Below, one piece after another: positions 1 to 7,331 of a stretch of 10,058 nucleotides of DNA. Source of the stretch: an uncultured Chloroflexaceae bacterium (lineage in GTDB: Bacteria; Chloroflexota; Chloroflexia; Chloroflexales; Chloroflexaceae); NCBI GenBank assembly GCA_937141995.1, contig CAKZQX010000334.1:1-10058 (forward strand), given 5' to 3'. The position numbers and the translations under genes are program-made. Under the pieces are notes generated by a model that did not search any database, was not told the DNA's origin, and worked only from the letters and a program-made list of their open reading frames with translations. Every line of letters starts with the position of its first letter. The stretch's first letter is position 1.

Positions 1-35
1 CGCCTACAACCGGGTATGATCAACCTGGCGTCCGC

Positions 36-58
36 AGGTGCGGTGTACAACCGCACTT
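36..58. repeat. Small palindromic hairpin in the leader region
   Basis: GTGCGGT (38-44) pairs perfectly with ACCGCAC (50-56) around the loop GTACA. The stem extends by a G-T and an A-T pair to 36-58. No T-run follows on either strand, so it does not look like an intrinsic terminator. It may be an isolated REP-type palindrome or the end of an upstream transcription unit outside the window. Nothing else is recognised in bases 1-120. Confidence 0.5.
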
Positions 59-124
59 GTCGCCGCGCCTGCTTTGAACGAGCCCTGCTAATGCCATTGC
101 TTATCACATTGCGTGCTGCTGGCA

Positions 125-133
125 TGCTATAAT
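125..133 (+). promoter_or_regulatory. Extended -10 promoter for the 179-808 gene
   Basis: TGCTATAAT combines a perfect -10 hexamer (TATAAT, 128-133) with the TG of an extended -10 element. No -35 hexamer at a normal distance is convincing: TCACAT at 104-109, spacer 18, is poor, which fits extended -10 promoters. Transcription would begin near 140, giving a leader of about 40 nt before the ATG at 179. Confidence 0.6.
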
Positions 134-178
134 GACAGGTGATAGGAATAATCGTTGTAGGAATGAGAGGTAAAGACT

Positions 179-808
179 ATGAGCAGTGGCCCACCAGAGA
201 TAGTTACTTGGATCAGTGCAATCGGAACTATTGTAACTCCGATACTACTTGCTCTGTTTGCAGCGGTTGGTTGGGCAATACAGAAAAGAGTTGAAAAAGC
301 TCAAACTATTGAGCAAGAACTGCGCGAAAGATCTCATAAGTTAGAGGAGGCACTGCGAGAAGACCGGATAGAAGTTTATAATCAAATATTAGAGCCTTTT
401 ATTATCTTGCTTACGAAAGATGAAGGGTTACTAAACGATAGAGCCTTCAAAGGAAAAACGAAAAGCCAAATTGCTCAAGAGAAGATTCTCTCGCTATCAT
501 ACCGGCAAGCTGCCTTTAAATTATCACTTTTTGCCAGTGATGATGTGGTAAAATCGTACAATGAAATTATGCAGTTTTTCTATAGCATTGCAGCCTATCA
601 AAGCGAAGGTGTTGAGGCAGATCGACGGGAACGAGGCTTTAGAATGCTTGACCTTTTTGGAGGATTGCTCTTAGAGATACGAAAAAATATTGGTAACGAA
701 GGAACCTTGCTTAATAACACAGAAATGATCGAGTGGCTCATTAGTGATATTCGTGAATTACAAAAAGAGTATAAGTTGAATAATAAGCAGACAAAGTCAA
801 TAACCTGA
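179..808 (+). CDS. Hypothetical membrane-anchored coiled-coil protein (209 aa)
   Basis: I do not recognise a named family. Residues about 8-34 form one hydrophobic segment (WISAIGTIVTPILLALFAAV), followed at about 35-62 by a charged helix rich in Glu, Arg and Lys (VEKAQTIEQELRERSHKLEE) that should be a coiled coil. The rest is predicted helical, with a YNQILEPFIILL stretch near 67-78 and a MIEWLISDIRELQKEY tail. The likely topology is one membrane anchor with a large cytoplasmic helical domain. The ATG is supported by GAGAGG at 165-170, eight bases upstream, and by an extended -10 promoter. Three sampled lines (301-360, 661-780) hold 67 G+C in 180 bases, against 40 of 60 in acs line 2221-2280, so the gene is clearly AT-rich and may have been acquired. 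Proteins of this general build are common as accessory genes; a function cannot be given. Confidence 0.8.
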   Translation: MSSGPPEIVTWISAIGTIVTPILLALFAAVGWAIQKRVEKAQTIEQELRERSHKLEEALREDRIEVYNQILEPFIILLTKDEGLLNDRAFKGKTKSQIAQEKILSLSYRQAAFKLSLFASDDVVKSYNEIMQFFYSIAAYQSEGVEADRRERGFRMLDLFGGLLLEIRKNIGNEGTLLNNTEMIEWLISDIRELQKEYKLNNKQTKSIT

Positions 809-823
809 TAATCCATTCTAAAG

Positions 824-961
824 ATGAGCACCCCAATGAGCCAGACCCTGACAATCCCTGATACCCCCTCCGCGCACCTGGAGCAGATTGCACATATGCA
901 CGGTTTCGCCAGGATTGATCAACTACTGGAAGAGTGGCAGGCGTTTGTGGCGCAACCATAA
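824..961 (+). CDS. Small antitoxin-like ORF, possibly a remnant (45 aa)
   Basis: The reading frame ATG 824 to TAA 961 gives 45 residues: a short beta-strand-like start (MSQTLTIPDTP), then two amphipathic helices (HLEQIAHMHGF and RIDQLLEEWQAFV). This order, strand then helix then Gly-Phe turn then helix, resembles the N-terminal part of small antitoxin or ribbon-helix proteins that usually continue with a charged tail. Here it stops right after the second helix, so it may be truncated. It begins 15 nt after the stop of the 209-aa gene and so could be co-transcribed with it, yet its codons are GC-rich, unlike that gene. An alternative start is ATG 836. No good ribosome binding site is seen for either start, and no toxin gene follows. 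This is resemblance by eye only. Confidence 0.4.
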   Translation: MSTPMSQTLTIPDTPSAHLEQIAHMHGFARIDQLLEEWQAFVAQP

Positions 962-1053
962 TCACCCCAGGCGAGCAGACTGGCGAACGGTAAAACAGTT
1001 CGGATATGACGTGTGGTTGAATGGCGTTCATCACCGCGCGGCCTCGGCGTTGG

Positions 1054-1134
1054 AATCCCGGCTTTAGCCGGTTACGGCCGCAAACCGGCTGAAGCCGGGA
1101 CTCCGGGAGCAATGTCCGGATTGATTTTTCAACC
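1054..1134. repeat. REP-like palindromic repeat, unit A
   Basis: TCCCGGCTTTAGCCGGTT (1056-1073) and AACCGGCTGAAGCCGGGA (1083-1100) are inverted copies, 17 of 18 positions matching around a 9-nt loop, and so form a strong hairpin. The right arm runs on into ACTCCGGGAGCAATGTCCGG and then a T-rich tail (ATTGATTTTTCAACC). Both the arm and the tail recur further right (unit B). The unit lies in the gene-free stretch 962-1360. Open frames across it are chance products of the repeat. Confidence 0.75.
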
Positions 1135-1198
1135 TTATATCCGCCGGATCGGGCTTACACACGGCTGAGCTAGCTAGCCACATCAAGATGGGTTGCGC

Positions 1199-1218
1199 GG
1201 ACGCGCAGCAACGCGTCC
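1199..1218. repeat. Short GC-rich palindrome
   Basis: GGACGCG (1199-1205) pairs perfectly with CGCGTCC (1212-1218) around the loop CAGCAA. It lies between the two REP-like units. It is not followed by a T-run on either strand, so a terminator is unlikely. It is best read as another dispersed palindrome in the same repeat-rich gap. Confidence 0.5.
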
Positions 1219-1253
1219 CTACCGAAACGTGCTCTACCTGAGCGACAGCATCC

Positions 1254-1357
1254 AACCGGCTAAAGCCGGGACTCCGGGATGGCATATCCGGGTTATTTTC
1301 TCAAAGGTGTTCGTCGGCCAGAACGCCGGAAGCAATGTCCGGATTGACTCTCAACAT
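1254..1357. repeat. REP-like repeat, unit B with a third partial copy
   Basis: 1254-1279 matches 1083-1108 of unit A at 25 of 26 bases (AACCGGCTAAAGCCGGGA, then CTCCGGGA). The following TGGCATATCCGGGTTATTTTCTCAA is a diverged version of unit A's GCAATGTCCGGATTGATTTTTCAA. A cleaner copy of that tail, GGAAGCAATGTCCGGATTGA, recurs at 1328-1347. So there are three versions of the tail and two of the head within 300 nt, all in the same orientation. Confidence 0.7.
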
Positions 1358-1360
1358 CAC

Positions 1361-1400
1361 AAAACGCCCGCAGCCATAAGTTTCCTCATAGCTGCGGGCG
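1361..1400 (-). terminator. Intrinsic terminator of acs
   Basis: CGCCCGCAGC (1365-1374) and GCTGCGGGCG (1391-1400) form a perfect 10-bp GC-rich stem with a 16-nt loop. On the minus strand the stem is followed by TTTT (complement of AAAA 1361-1364) and then GTG. It lies 36 nt past the acs stop codon. The short T-run makes it modest but plausible. Confidence 0.7.
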
Positions 1401-1436
1401 CTGTGTATGCTGCGTGGTTATGCCAGGGTGTTAAAA

Positions 1437-3422
1437 CTACGACTCCAGCGTGCTGACGTCGCCCACGTCCTGACCGAGCGCCTGAGCCTTGAGCACGCGG
1501 CGCATAATCTTGCCGCTGCGGGTCTTGGGCAGGCTAGGCACAAAGGAGATCTTCTCCGGGCGAGCAATCGGTCCCATTTCGTGACCGACATGGCCCTTGA
1601 GTTCCTCCTCCAGTTGCGGGCTGCCCTCGAAGCCTTCGCGCAGAATGACAAAGGAGTGAATAACGTTCCCCTTGACCTCATGTGGCAGGCCAATAGAGGC
1701 AGCCTCGGCCACCGCGCTGTGGCTGACCAGCGCGCTCTCGACCTCGGCGGTACCCAGGCGGTAGCCGCTAACCTTGATCACATCGTCGAGGCGACCAATG
1801 ATCCAGAGGTAGCCATCATCATCCTTGCGCGCGCTATCGCCGACGGTGTACATCCCGGCGGGCTCCTTGTCCCAATAGGTGGTCACATAGCGTTCGGGGT
1901 CATTCAGGATGGTACGCATCATGCCGGGCCAGGGTTGCCGGACCACCAGCAGGCCGTCCTCGTTCGCTGCACACGAACTGCCGTCCTCGTGAACCACATC
2001 CACTTCAATCCCCAGGAAGGGCCGGGTGGCACTGCCGGGCTTGAGTGGCGTAATCGGGGTGGGCGTAATCATAAAGTGGCCGGTTTCCGTCTGCCACCAG
2101 GTATCCATAATCGGGCAGCGCTCGCCACCGATGATGCGATAGTACCAGCGCCAGGCTTCGGGGTTGATCGGCTCACCCACGGTGCCCAGCAACCGCAGTG
2201 TACTCAGGTCGTGGCGGCTGGGCCAGGCTTCGCCAAAGCGCATCAGGCCACGGATCGCCGTCGGCGCGGTGTAGAGAATGCTAATCCCGTGACGGGCGAT
2301 CAGCGACCACCAGCGGTCCGGATAGGGATAATTCGGCGCGCCCTCATACATAAACGACGTCGCCCCGGTCAGGAAGGGGCTATAGACAATATAGCTGTGG
2401 CCGGTAATCCAACCCGGATCGGCCGCACACCACCAGCGGTCTTCTTCCTTGATATCGAAGACAAACTTGAGGGTAGCATAGGTGCCGACCTGGTAGCCGC
2501 CGTGAGTATGCACCACACCCTTGGGGCGGCCGGTGGTGCCGCTGGTGTAGAGAATGAAGAGCGTATCTTCCGCATCGACCGGCTCGGTCGGACAGACCGC
2601 CGAGGCAATCGGCAGGCTCAACAGGTCGTGCATCCAGAGGTCGCGCCCGCTCTCCATAGTGACCTCGTGCCCGGTATGCTTGACGACAATACAGGTCTGG
2701 ATACTGGGCGTGCGGGCCATGGCTTCATCGGCAATCTTCTTGAGTTCGACCACCTTACTCCGCATCACGCCGCCGTCCGCCGTGACCAGCACCTTACTAT
2801 TAGCATCGTCCACGCGGTCAGCCAGCGCTTCAACGCTAAAGCCACCATAGACGACACTGTGGGCCGCGCCGATCTTGGCACAGGCCAGCATCGTAATCGG
2901 CAATTCGGGGATACGTGGCAGGTAGATGGTAACGATGTCACCCTTCTTCACGCCCATGCTCTTGAGCACATTGGCAAAGCGGCTGACTTCGCGGTTCAAG
3001 GTGTGGTAGGAATAGGTCCGCTGCGTCCCATCCTCGCCCTCCCAGATCAGCGCCAGCTTGTTGCGCCGCCAGGTGGTGACATGGCGGTCAATTGCGTTAT
3101 GCACAATGTTGGTTTTTGCGCCGACAAACCACTTGTAGAATGGTGCCTGGCTATCATCGAGCACCTGCTGCCAGGGCTCGTACCAACCCAGTTCATTCGC
3201 CTGATCCGACCAGAACTCCTGGGGGTTCTTAATACTCCAGTCGTACAGTTCCTCGTAGGTCGAGAAACCCTTCTGGCGCATATAGGCTGTCACATTGGCG
3301 TTTTCGACAACCTCGCTACTGGGCTTGTAGAGGCGCTGCAAGCCGTTGGTTGCCTGTTCCGTTCCGCCGGAACTGTCCATTGTCGCGGTATTGTCCAGCG
3401 CAGCATTGCGGGTCTCAGACAT
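1437..3422 (-). CDS. acs: Acetyl-CoA synthetase, AMP-forming (661 aa)
   Basis: Cytosolic enzyme that activates acetate with ATP and CoA through acetyl-AMP to acetyl-CoA, AMP and pyrophosphate. Length is normal for the family. Visible in order: the N-terminal Acs-type region (LGWYEPWQQVLDD near 78-90), the nucleotide-binding loop YTSGTTGRPKG (292-302), the DTWWQTETG motif (440-448) with the Trp (443) that limits the pocket to short acids, the adenylate motif around Asp529 and DDDGYLW, and the C-terminal PKTRSGK with catalytic Lys638. Acetate-pocket residues equivalent to Val310, Thr311 and Val386 of enterobacterial Acs are Ile339, Thr340 and Val415. The ATG at 3422 is fixed by AAGGAGGTT, five bases upstream. 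It has its own consensus promoter and a terminator, so it is probably monocistronic. A 673-codon open frame lies antisense to it. The remaining doubt is the exact substrate range. Confidence 0.96.
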   Translation of the reverse strand: MSETRNAALDNTATMDSSGGTEQATNGLQRLYKPSSEVVENANVTAYMRQKGFSTYEELYDWSIKNPQEFWSDQANELGWYEPWQQVLDDSQAPFYKWFVGAKTNIVHNAIDRHVTTWRRNKLALIWEGEDGTQRTYSYHTLNREVSRFANVLKSMGVKKGDIVTIYLPRIPELPITMLACAKIGAAHSVVYGGFSVEALADRVDDANSKVLVTADGGVMRSKVVELKKIADEAMARTPSIQTCIVVKHTGHEVTMESGRDLWMHDLLSLPIASAVCPTEPVDAEDTLFILYTSGTTGRPKGVVHTHGGYQVGTYATLKFVFDIKEEDRWWCAADPGWITGHSYIVYSPFLTGATSFMYEGAPNYPYPDRWWSLIARHGISILYTAPTAIRGLMRFGEAWPSRHDLSTLRLLGTVGEPINPEAWRWYYRIIGGERCPIMDTWWQTETGHFMITPTPITPLKPGSATRPFLGIEVDVVHEDGSSCAANEDGLLVVRQPWPGMMRTILNDPERYVTTYWDKEPAGMYTVGDSARKDDDGYLWIIGRLDDVIKVSGYRLGTAEVESALVSHSAVAEAASIGLPHEVKGNVIHSFVILREGFEGSPQLEEELKGHVGHEMGPIARPEKISFVPSLPKTRSGKIMRRVLKAQALGQDVGDVSTLES

Positions 3423-3568
3423 CGGTGAACCTCCTTAACTCATTAACTCATATGTTTGGCAGTAGAAGCCGGGAAAAGGTCAAGGTCGTGGTGTGCAGGT
3501 ATGGTGTTCTGATCTTCCAGTCTGATCACTTCTTCTGGCTAGATGCACGACTACGATTCACTGTCGTG

Positions 3569-3597
3569 ATTATAGAAAGGGCGTAAACGATTGTCAA
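3569..3597 (-). promoter_or_regulatory. Perfect sigma-70-type promoter of acs
   Basis: On the minus strand TTGACA (complement of 3592-3597) and TATAAT (complement of 3569-3574) are separated by exactly 17 bases, matching the housekeeping consensus at all 12 positions. Transcription should start near 3562, giving a leader of about 140 nt before the acs ATG. I recognise no riboswitch in that leader and no obvious operator over the promoter. Confidence 0.88.
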
Positions 3598-3710
3598 AAA
3601 GCCGCAAAAGTCACTCAATCCTCAGACATCTCAACGCCATACAGACATAGACATACCCAGGTAAAAGAGAGAACGGCTGCCGCACAACCCGGCCCGATAT
3701 GCGTCAGCCT

Positions 3711-3754
3711 GTGCAGCAAACCCGGTCGTCATACGACGAGCGGGTTTGCTGCAC
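3711..3754. repeat. 14-bp perfect inverted repeat with nested hairpin
   Basis: GTGCAGCAAACCCG (3711-3724) pairs perfectly with CGGGTTTGCTGCAC (3741-3754). The 16-nt interior itself folds: GTCGT (3725-3729) with ACGAC (3733-3737) around CAT. There is no T-run on either side, so it is unlikely to be a terminator. It ends 11 nt before the miniature element that starts at 3766 and may belong to the same repeat landscape. Confidence 0.7.
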
Positions 3755-3765
3755 TGTATTGCCTG

Positions 3766-3983
3766 ACAGGAGTTACGCGGTGTGTGTTCAAACGAACCGT
3801 TTACTCTCGATAACGGCGTATTTCGCCTGCGGCAGCATGGTACTTTTCTGCCTTTTTCCGGAACATTTGGCTCGGAGAGCCAAATGTTCCGGAAAAAGAA
3901 TGTCCCATTCCACCCTGCCGGAGGCGAATCGGGCCATGTGTCCAGGCAGACGCCTGGTTTGGAACCGACCGCGTAACTCCTGT
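3766..3983 (-). mobile_element. Miniature inverted-repeat element, copy 1 (218 bp)
   Basis: ACAGGAGTTACGCGGT (3766-3781) and its exact reverse complement ACCGCGTAACTCCTGT (3968-3983) bound a 218-bp unit. Inside, also in inverted arrangement, are TTTCGCCTGCGGCAGC (3821-3836) and, read on the minus strand, TTCGCCTCCGGCAGGGTGGA. At the centre is a 22-bp perfect hairpin; a smaller one, CCAGGC-AGAC-GCCTGG, is at 3942-3957. It contains no credible gene. Two related copies occur at 9131-9280 and 9950-10058; orientation is assigned by matching those. CCTGA stands at 3762-3766 and again at 3985-3989, a possible but unproven target duplication. The build fits a non-autonomous MITE or foldback element. 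It lies just downstream of prpE and upstream of the acs promoter. Confidence 0.75.
3852..3898. repeat. Central 22-bp perfect hairpin of element copy 1
   Basis: The arm at 3852-3873 (starts CTTTTTCCGGAACATT, ends GGCTC) is exactly complementary to 3877-3898, leaving a three-base loop, GGA. The T-run comes before the stem and the A-run after it on both strands. That is the reverse of an intrinsic terminator, so transcription termination is not the obvious purpose. Confidence 0.85.
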
Positions 3984-4003
3984 ACCTGAATTGTCAGCCA
4001 GAC

Positions 4004-5902
4004 CTAGAACTGACCCTTCAGCATATCGGCCGCCTCACGCACCATATCCACGGTGGCATCGTCTTCAATGGTGCTCAAGTCGCCAATATTGTCACCCTGA
4101 TAGACGGCCCGGATCACGCGGCGCATAATCTTGCCGCTGCGCGTCTTGGGCAGGCTAGAGACAAAGTGAATGCCCTTGGGCGAGGCAATCGGGCCAATGC
4201 GGTCACGCACCAGTTGGCGCATCTCCTCGGCCACCCGGTCCTCGTCCGCCGGAGCGATGTGGTTCTTCAGCACCGCTATGATCAGCACCCCTTCGCCGCG
4301 CAGTTCGTCCTTCACGCCGACAACGCCGACCTCGGCCACACCCGGATGCGACGAGACGACTTCTTCGATCTCGCGGGTACCCAGGCGATGCCCTGAAACG
4401 TTCAGCACTTCATCGGCGCGGCCCAGCATCCAGAAATAGCCGTCCTTATCCTCAATGGCATAGTCGCCGGTGAGGTAGAGTTGCTTGTCCTGGAACTGGC
4501 CCCAGTAGTCCTTCAGGTAACGCTTGTCGTCGTTCCAGAGCGTCAGGAGCATCCCCGGTGCCAGTGGCCCCCGTTCAATCAAGAAGCCCTTCTGCCCCTT
4601 CTCCAGCGAGTTACCATCCGGGTCAACTACCTCCAGGCGATGCCCGACGGCGGGCTTGGTAGGCGACCCCGGCTTGATCGGCAGCATCTCCAGCCCGACC
4701 GAGTTAGCCAGCATTGACCAGCCGCTCTCCGTCTGCCAGTAGTGGTCAATCGGCGGCGTACCCAGCACCTCCTTGCCCCACTGATAGGATGGCTCATCCA
4801 GCGGTTCCCCGGCGGTGAAGAAGTGCCGCAGCGAAGAGAGATCGCGGTCCTTGATCCAGCTATCGGGGAACTTCTTAAGCGCGCGCAAAGCGGTTGGCGC
4901 AGTGAAGACGCAGGTTACACCATACTTCTCAATAATGCGCCACCAGATGCCCGGATCGGGATAGTCCGGCGTGCCTTCGTAAACCACCGTCGGCAACCCT
5001 TTGAGCAGCGGCCCATAGACAATATAGCTGTGACCGACCACCCAGCCAATATCCGATGTAGACCAGTAGACATCGCCCTCGCTCACATCATAGATCTGGC
5101 TCATCGAGGCGTGCAGGGCCACCATATAGCCGCCCGTATCACGCACCACGCCCTTGGGCTTGCCGGTGGTGCCCGACGTATAGAGAATGTACGATGGATC
5201 GGTACTCTGCAGGCGCGTCGGCTCAACATGCAGCTCACCGCGCTGCGCCAGTTGCTCCGTCCAGTCCAGGTCACGCCCGCGTTTCATCGGGCAGGAACCC
5301 AGCCCGCGGTTTAACACCAGCACATCGCGTACACTGTCCGTCGTGGCCGCATCAAGCGAGGCATCAACCATCTCTTTGAGCGGAACAACATTGCCCTTGC
5401 GGGAACCGGCATCGGCGGTCAGCACCGCCACCGGCTCGGCATCGTCGATGCGGCTTGCCAGCGAAGAGACACTAAAGCCGCCAAATACCACCGAGTGAAT
5501 CGCGCCCAGGCGCACACAGGCCAGCATCCCGATAATTGCTTCCGGGACCATCGGCATGTAGATCAGCACCCGGTCGCCCTTGCGCACACCCAGGTTTTTG
5601 AGCACACCAGCCAGCTTATTGACCTCACGGTAGAGTTCAAAATACGTCAGCGTGCGGGTTTTTCCGACCTCGGTGCTCTCCCAAATAATTGCGGCCTGAC
5701 CTCGTTTGGAACCAAACGCATGCCGATCAACCGCGTTATAGCAGATGTTGGTCTCGCCGCCAACAAACCAGCGGTAGAATGGCGCATTGGAGTCGTCCAG
5801 TACCTTATCCCACTTGCGGTACCAGTGCAACTCCTCGGCAAGCTCACCCCAGAACGAAGTCGGATCCTCGATGGAACGGCGATAGACCTCATCGTAGCTC
5901 AT
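4004..5902 (-). CDS. prpE: Propionyl-CoA synthetase-like acyl-CoA ligase (632 aa)
   Basis: AMP-forming short-chain acyl-CoA ligase, most like PrpE, converting propionate, ATP and CoA to propionyl-CoA, AMP and pyrophosphate in the cytosol. Motifs in order: nucleotide loop YTSGTTGKPKG (241-251) followed by the PrpE-style RDTGGYMVAL, DIGWVVGHSYIVYGPLL (284-300), DHYWQTESGW (386-395), DKDGYFWMLGR (485-495), and PKTRSGK with catalytic Lys591. The 632-aa length suits PrpE. The frame is open up to an ATG at 6013, but I choose ATG 5902 because AGAGGAGGTT lies five bases upstream and alignment with the family begins there (MSYDEVYRRS). It is paralogous to acs, on the same strand, 581 nt upstream, with a miniature element between them, so a shared operon is doubtful. 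Specificity is inferred from motifs; a broad short-chain ligase is the alternative. Confidence 0.9.
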   Translation of the reverse strand: MSYDEVYRRSIEDPTSFWGELAEELHWYRKWDKVLDDSNAPFYRWFVGGETNICYNAVDRHAFGSKRGQAAIIWESTEVGKTRTLTYFELYREVNKLAGVLKNLGVRKGDRVLIYMPMVPEAIIGMLACVRLGAIHSVVFGGFSVSSLASRIDDAEPVAVLTADAGSRKGNVVPLKEMVDASLDAATTDSVRDVLVLNRGLGSCPMKRGRDLDWTEQLAQRGELHVEPTRLQSTDPSYILYTSGTTGKPKGVVRDTGGYMVALHASMSQIYDVSEGDVYWSTSDIGWVVGHSYIVYGPLLKGLPTVVYEGTPDYPDPGIWWRIIEKYGVTCVFTAPTALRALKKFPDSWIKDRDLSSLRHFFTAGEPLDEPSYQWGKEVLGTPPIDHYWQTESGWSMLANSVGLEMLPIKPGSPTKPAVGHRLEVVDPDGNSLEKGQKGFLIERGPLAPGMLLTLWNDDKRYLKDYWGQFQDKQLYLTGDYAIEDKDGYFWMLGRADEVLNVSGHRLGTREIEEVVSSHPGVAEVGVVGVKDELRGEGVLIIAVLKNHIAPADEDRVAEEMRQLVRDRIGPIASPKGIHFVSSLPKTRSGKIMRRVIRAVYQGDNIGDLSTIEDDATVDMVREAADMLKGQF

Positions 5903-6085
5903 CACTGAACCTCCTCTAAAGCGTTCTTCCTCGAACCTCTTCATAGAGGCAAAAAGAGGGAATACCAGATTCTGAAAGACGTACAACACGTCCGATAGTG
6001 CCGTAAAGCACAACCAGACGGCGGGCCGGGTTGAAACGAATATTGTGTTGACTAGTACAGGTTTTGAGGATTTGGGCTCAATGAG

Positions 6086-6113
6086 AGTTTATCACAAATT
6101 TTGACTTTGGCAA
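6086..6113 (-). promoter_or_regulatory. Possible promoter of prpE
   Basis: On the minus strand TTGCCA (complement of 6108-6113, five of six consensus bases) and TAAACT (complement of 6086-6091, four of six) are 16 bases apart in an AT-rich patch. That would give a leader of about 180 nt before ATG 5902. Nothing better is seen between 5903 and 6214. The call is weak. Confidence 0.35.
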
Positions 6114-6214
6114 ATTTTTGAAACAGGTGGAGTGGCGATGACGGGGATGCGACGGCGCGACGAATGGTTGGTGTATCGGGAGCAAGATCCTCCGAACCGT
6201 CTCGCCTCTTCGCT

Positions 6215-7331
6215 TCATCCCACAAGCCCCAGGTCCAGGTAGACCGCCGAGGTCAGCGCGTGGAAGCGCTGGTCGTGCTGCTCATTGCCCGGCGTGCCGT
6301 TGACGACAATAGCGACAACCAGATCATACGCCGGATCGGCGAAGGCGATGGAGGATTGATACCCGCCGTGGCCGAAGGTGCGCGGGGAGCTATGTTCGCC
6401 GTAACCGTAGGGCACAAGTGCGCTACCGTACTGCTTTGAGTCCCGCATGAAACCCAACCCCCAGTCCAGTGTATGCCCCAGCGTTTCGTCAACCATGCCG
6501 ACGCGGTGACGCGCGGTCAATGCCTCGACGGTCTGGGGGGCAAGCAGGCGGGTACCGGCGCGCTGCCCGCGTGCCAGCAGCATCTCGTAGAAGTACCCCA
6601 ACTCGCGGATGGGGCCCCGTCCACCACCACCCGGCCGGCAGGCGACGCAGTCCTCTTCCGTGTCCCAGAAGGGGTCGAGTTTTGACTCCGGATTGCCGGC
6701 GGTATTGTGCATAAAGCCGATGCGATTGCCATAGGCGCGGAACTGCTCCGGCGGCATCCCTACCCCAGGAGTCATGCATGCTGAGTGGGATAAAAATCTC
6801 CTCGCGGACATAGCGCTCGAAGGGGCGACCGTCGATGCGCCGGATTAACTCACCCAGGATAAACCAGGCCGAGGAGACATGATAGCCTCCCCGCCGCCCT
6901 GGTACCCATCCCGGCTCGAGTGCCGCCGCGCAAATGCCGGCAATTACCACCTCCCAGGCGACAGGCCGCCAGCGCGCCTCAACAAAACGAAACCCGGCGG
7001 TGTGGGTCAACAGGTGGCGCAGGGTGACGGCTTCTTTGCCGCCGGCAGCAAACTCAGGGATGTACCTGCTCACCCGGTCATCCAGATCAAGCTTCCCCTG
7101 CTCCCAGAGTTGCCCGATAGCCACCGCAGCCACCGGCTTCACCGAGGAGAACCAGAGCATAATCGTCTCGCTGGTCATCGGCAGGCCGTAGCGTGCCTCA
7201 CCGATGCCGCAGTCGGCCACGGGGGTGCCCGCCAGCGAGACATAGAGCTGCGCCCCCAGATGCAGGTTCTGGTCAATCCCCTGCGTGATCAGGGCAACGG
7301 TGCCGGGGAGGGTGGTTTGCGGCGATTGCAT
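6215..7331 (-). pseudogene. Serine hydrolase, class C beta-lactamase family, frameshifted
   Basis: Member of the large serine beta-lactamase-like hydrolase/esterase family (COG1680 type). Read through the lesion it is 371 aa. The nucleophile motif is SSVK (Ser62, Lys65); the second motif is Tyr150 in GGYHVSSAWFILGELI; the third, KTG-equivalent, motif is HGG (321-323) in TFGHGGYQSSIAFADP. The frame is broken after HDSW (about residue 189): the minus strand reads TCCTGGGGTAGGGATG, and dropping one G from the four-G run (6763-6766) gives W-V-G-M-P-P-E-Q-F and continues cleanly to the HGG motif and the TGA stop. So both halves are well conserved and one extra base separates them. I prefer ATG 7331 (GAGAAAG nearby) to the upstream GTG at 7349. 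There is no clear signal peptide. It could be a recent pseudogene or a sequencing error. Substrate unknown. Confidence 0.85.

Noticed and set aside
824..961. A complete toxin-antitoxin pair
   Set aside because: No toxin-like ORF lies next to the 45-codon ORF, and the 209-aa neighbour has no toxin motif that I can see.
1407..3428. A 673-codon open frame on the plus strand, nearly the same extent as acs
   Set aside because: It is exactly antisense to a fully motif-supported acetyl-CoA synthetase in GC-rich DNA. Its translation is rich in His, Gly, Ala and Arg with no recognisable domain, the usual look of a codon-bias shadow.
3852..3898. Central hairpin of copy 1 as an intrinsic terminator
   Set aside because: T-run precedes and A-run follows the stem on both strands, opposite to a terminator.
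3711..3983. CRISPR array or tRNA-like structure in the acs-prpE gap
   Set aside because: There are no regularly spaced direct repeats and no cloverleaf with TTCGA-type T-loop. The signals are inverted, not direct.
3699..3989. Open frames across the miniature element
   Set aside because: They run through perfect inverted repeats and translate palindromes. No start signal or domain is visible.
4742..5908. Plus-strand open frames of 137-190 codons over prpE
   Set aside because: They lie antisense to a confirmed acyl-CoA ligase, have no ribosome binding sites and show no protein-like pattern.
5903..6013. Upstream extension of prpE to ATG 6013
   Set aside because: ATG 5902 has an ideal ribosome binding site and matches the family N-terminus. 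The extra 37 residues look non-homologous and have no start signal.
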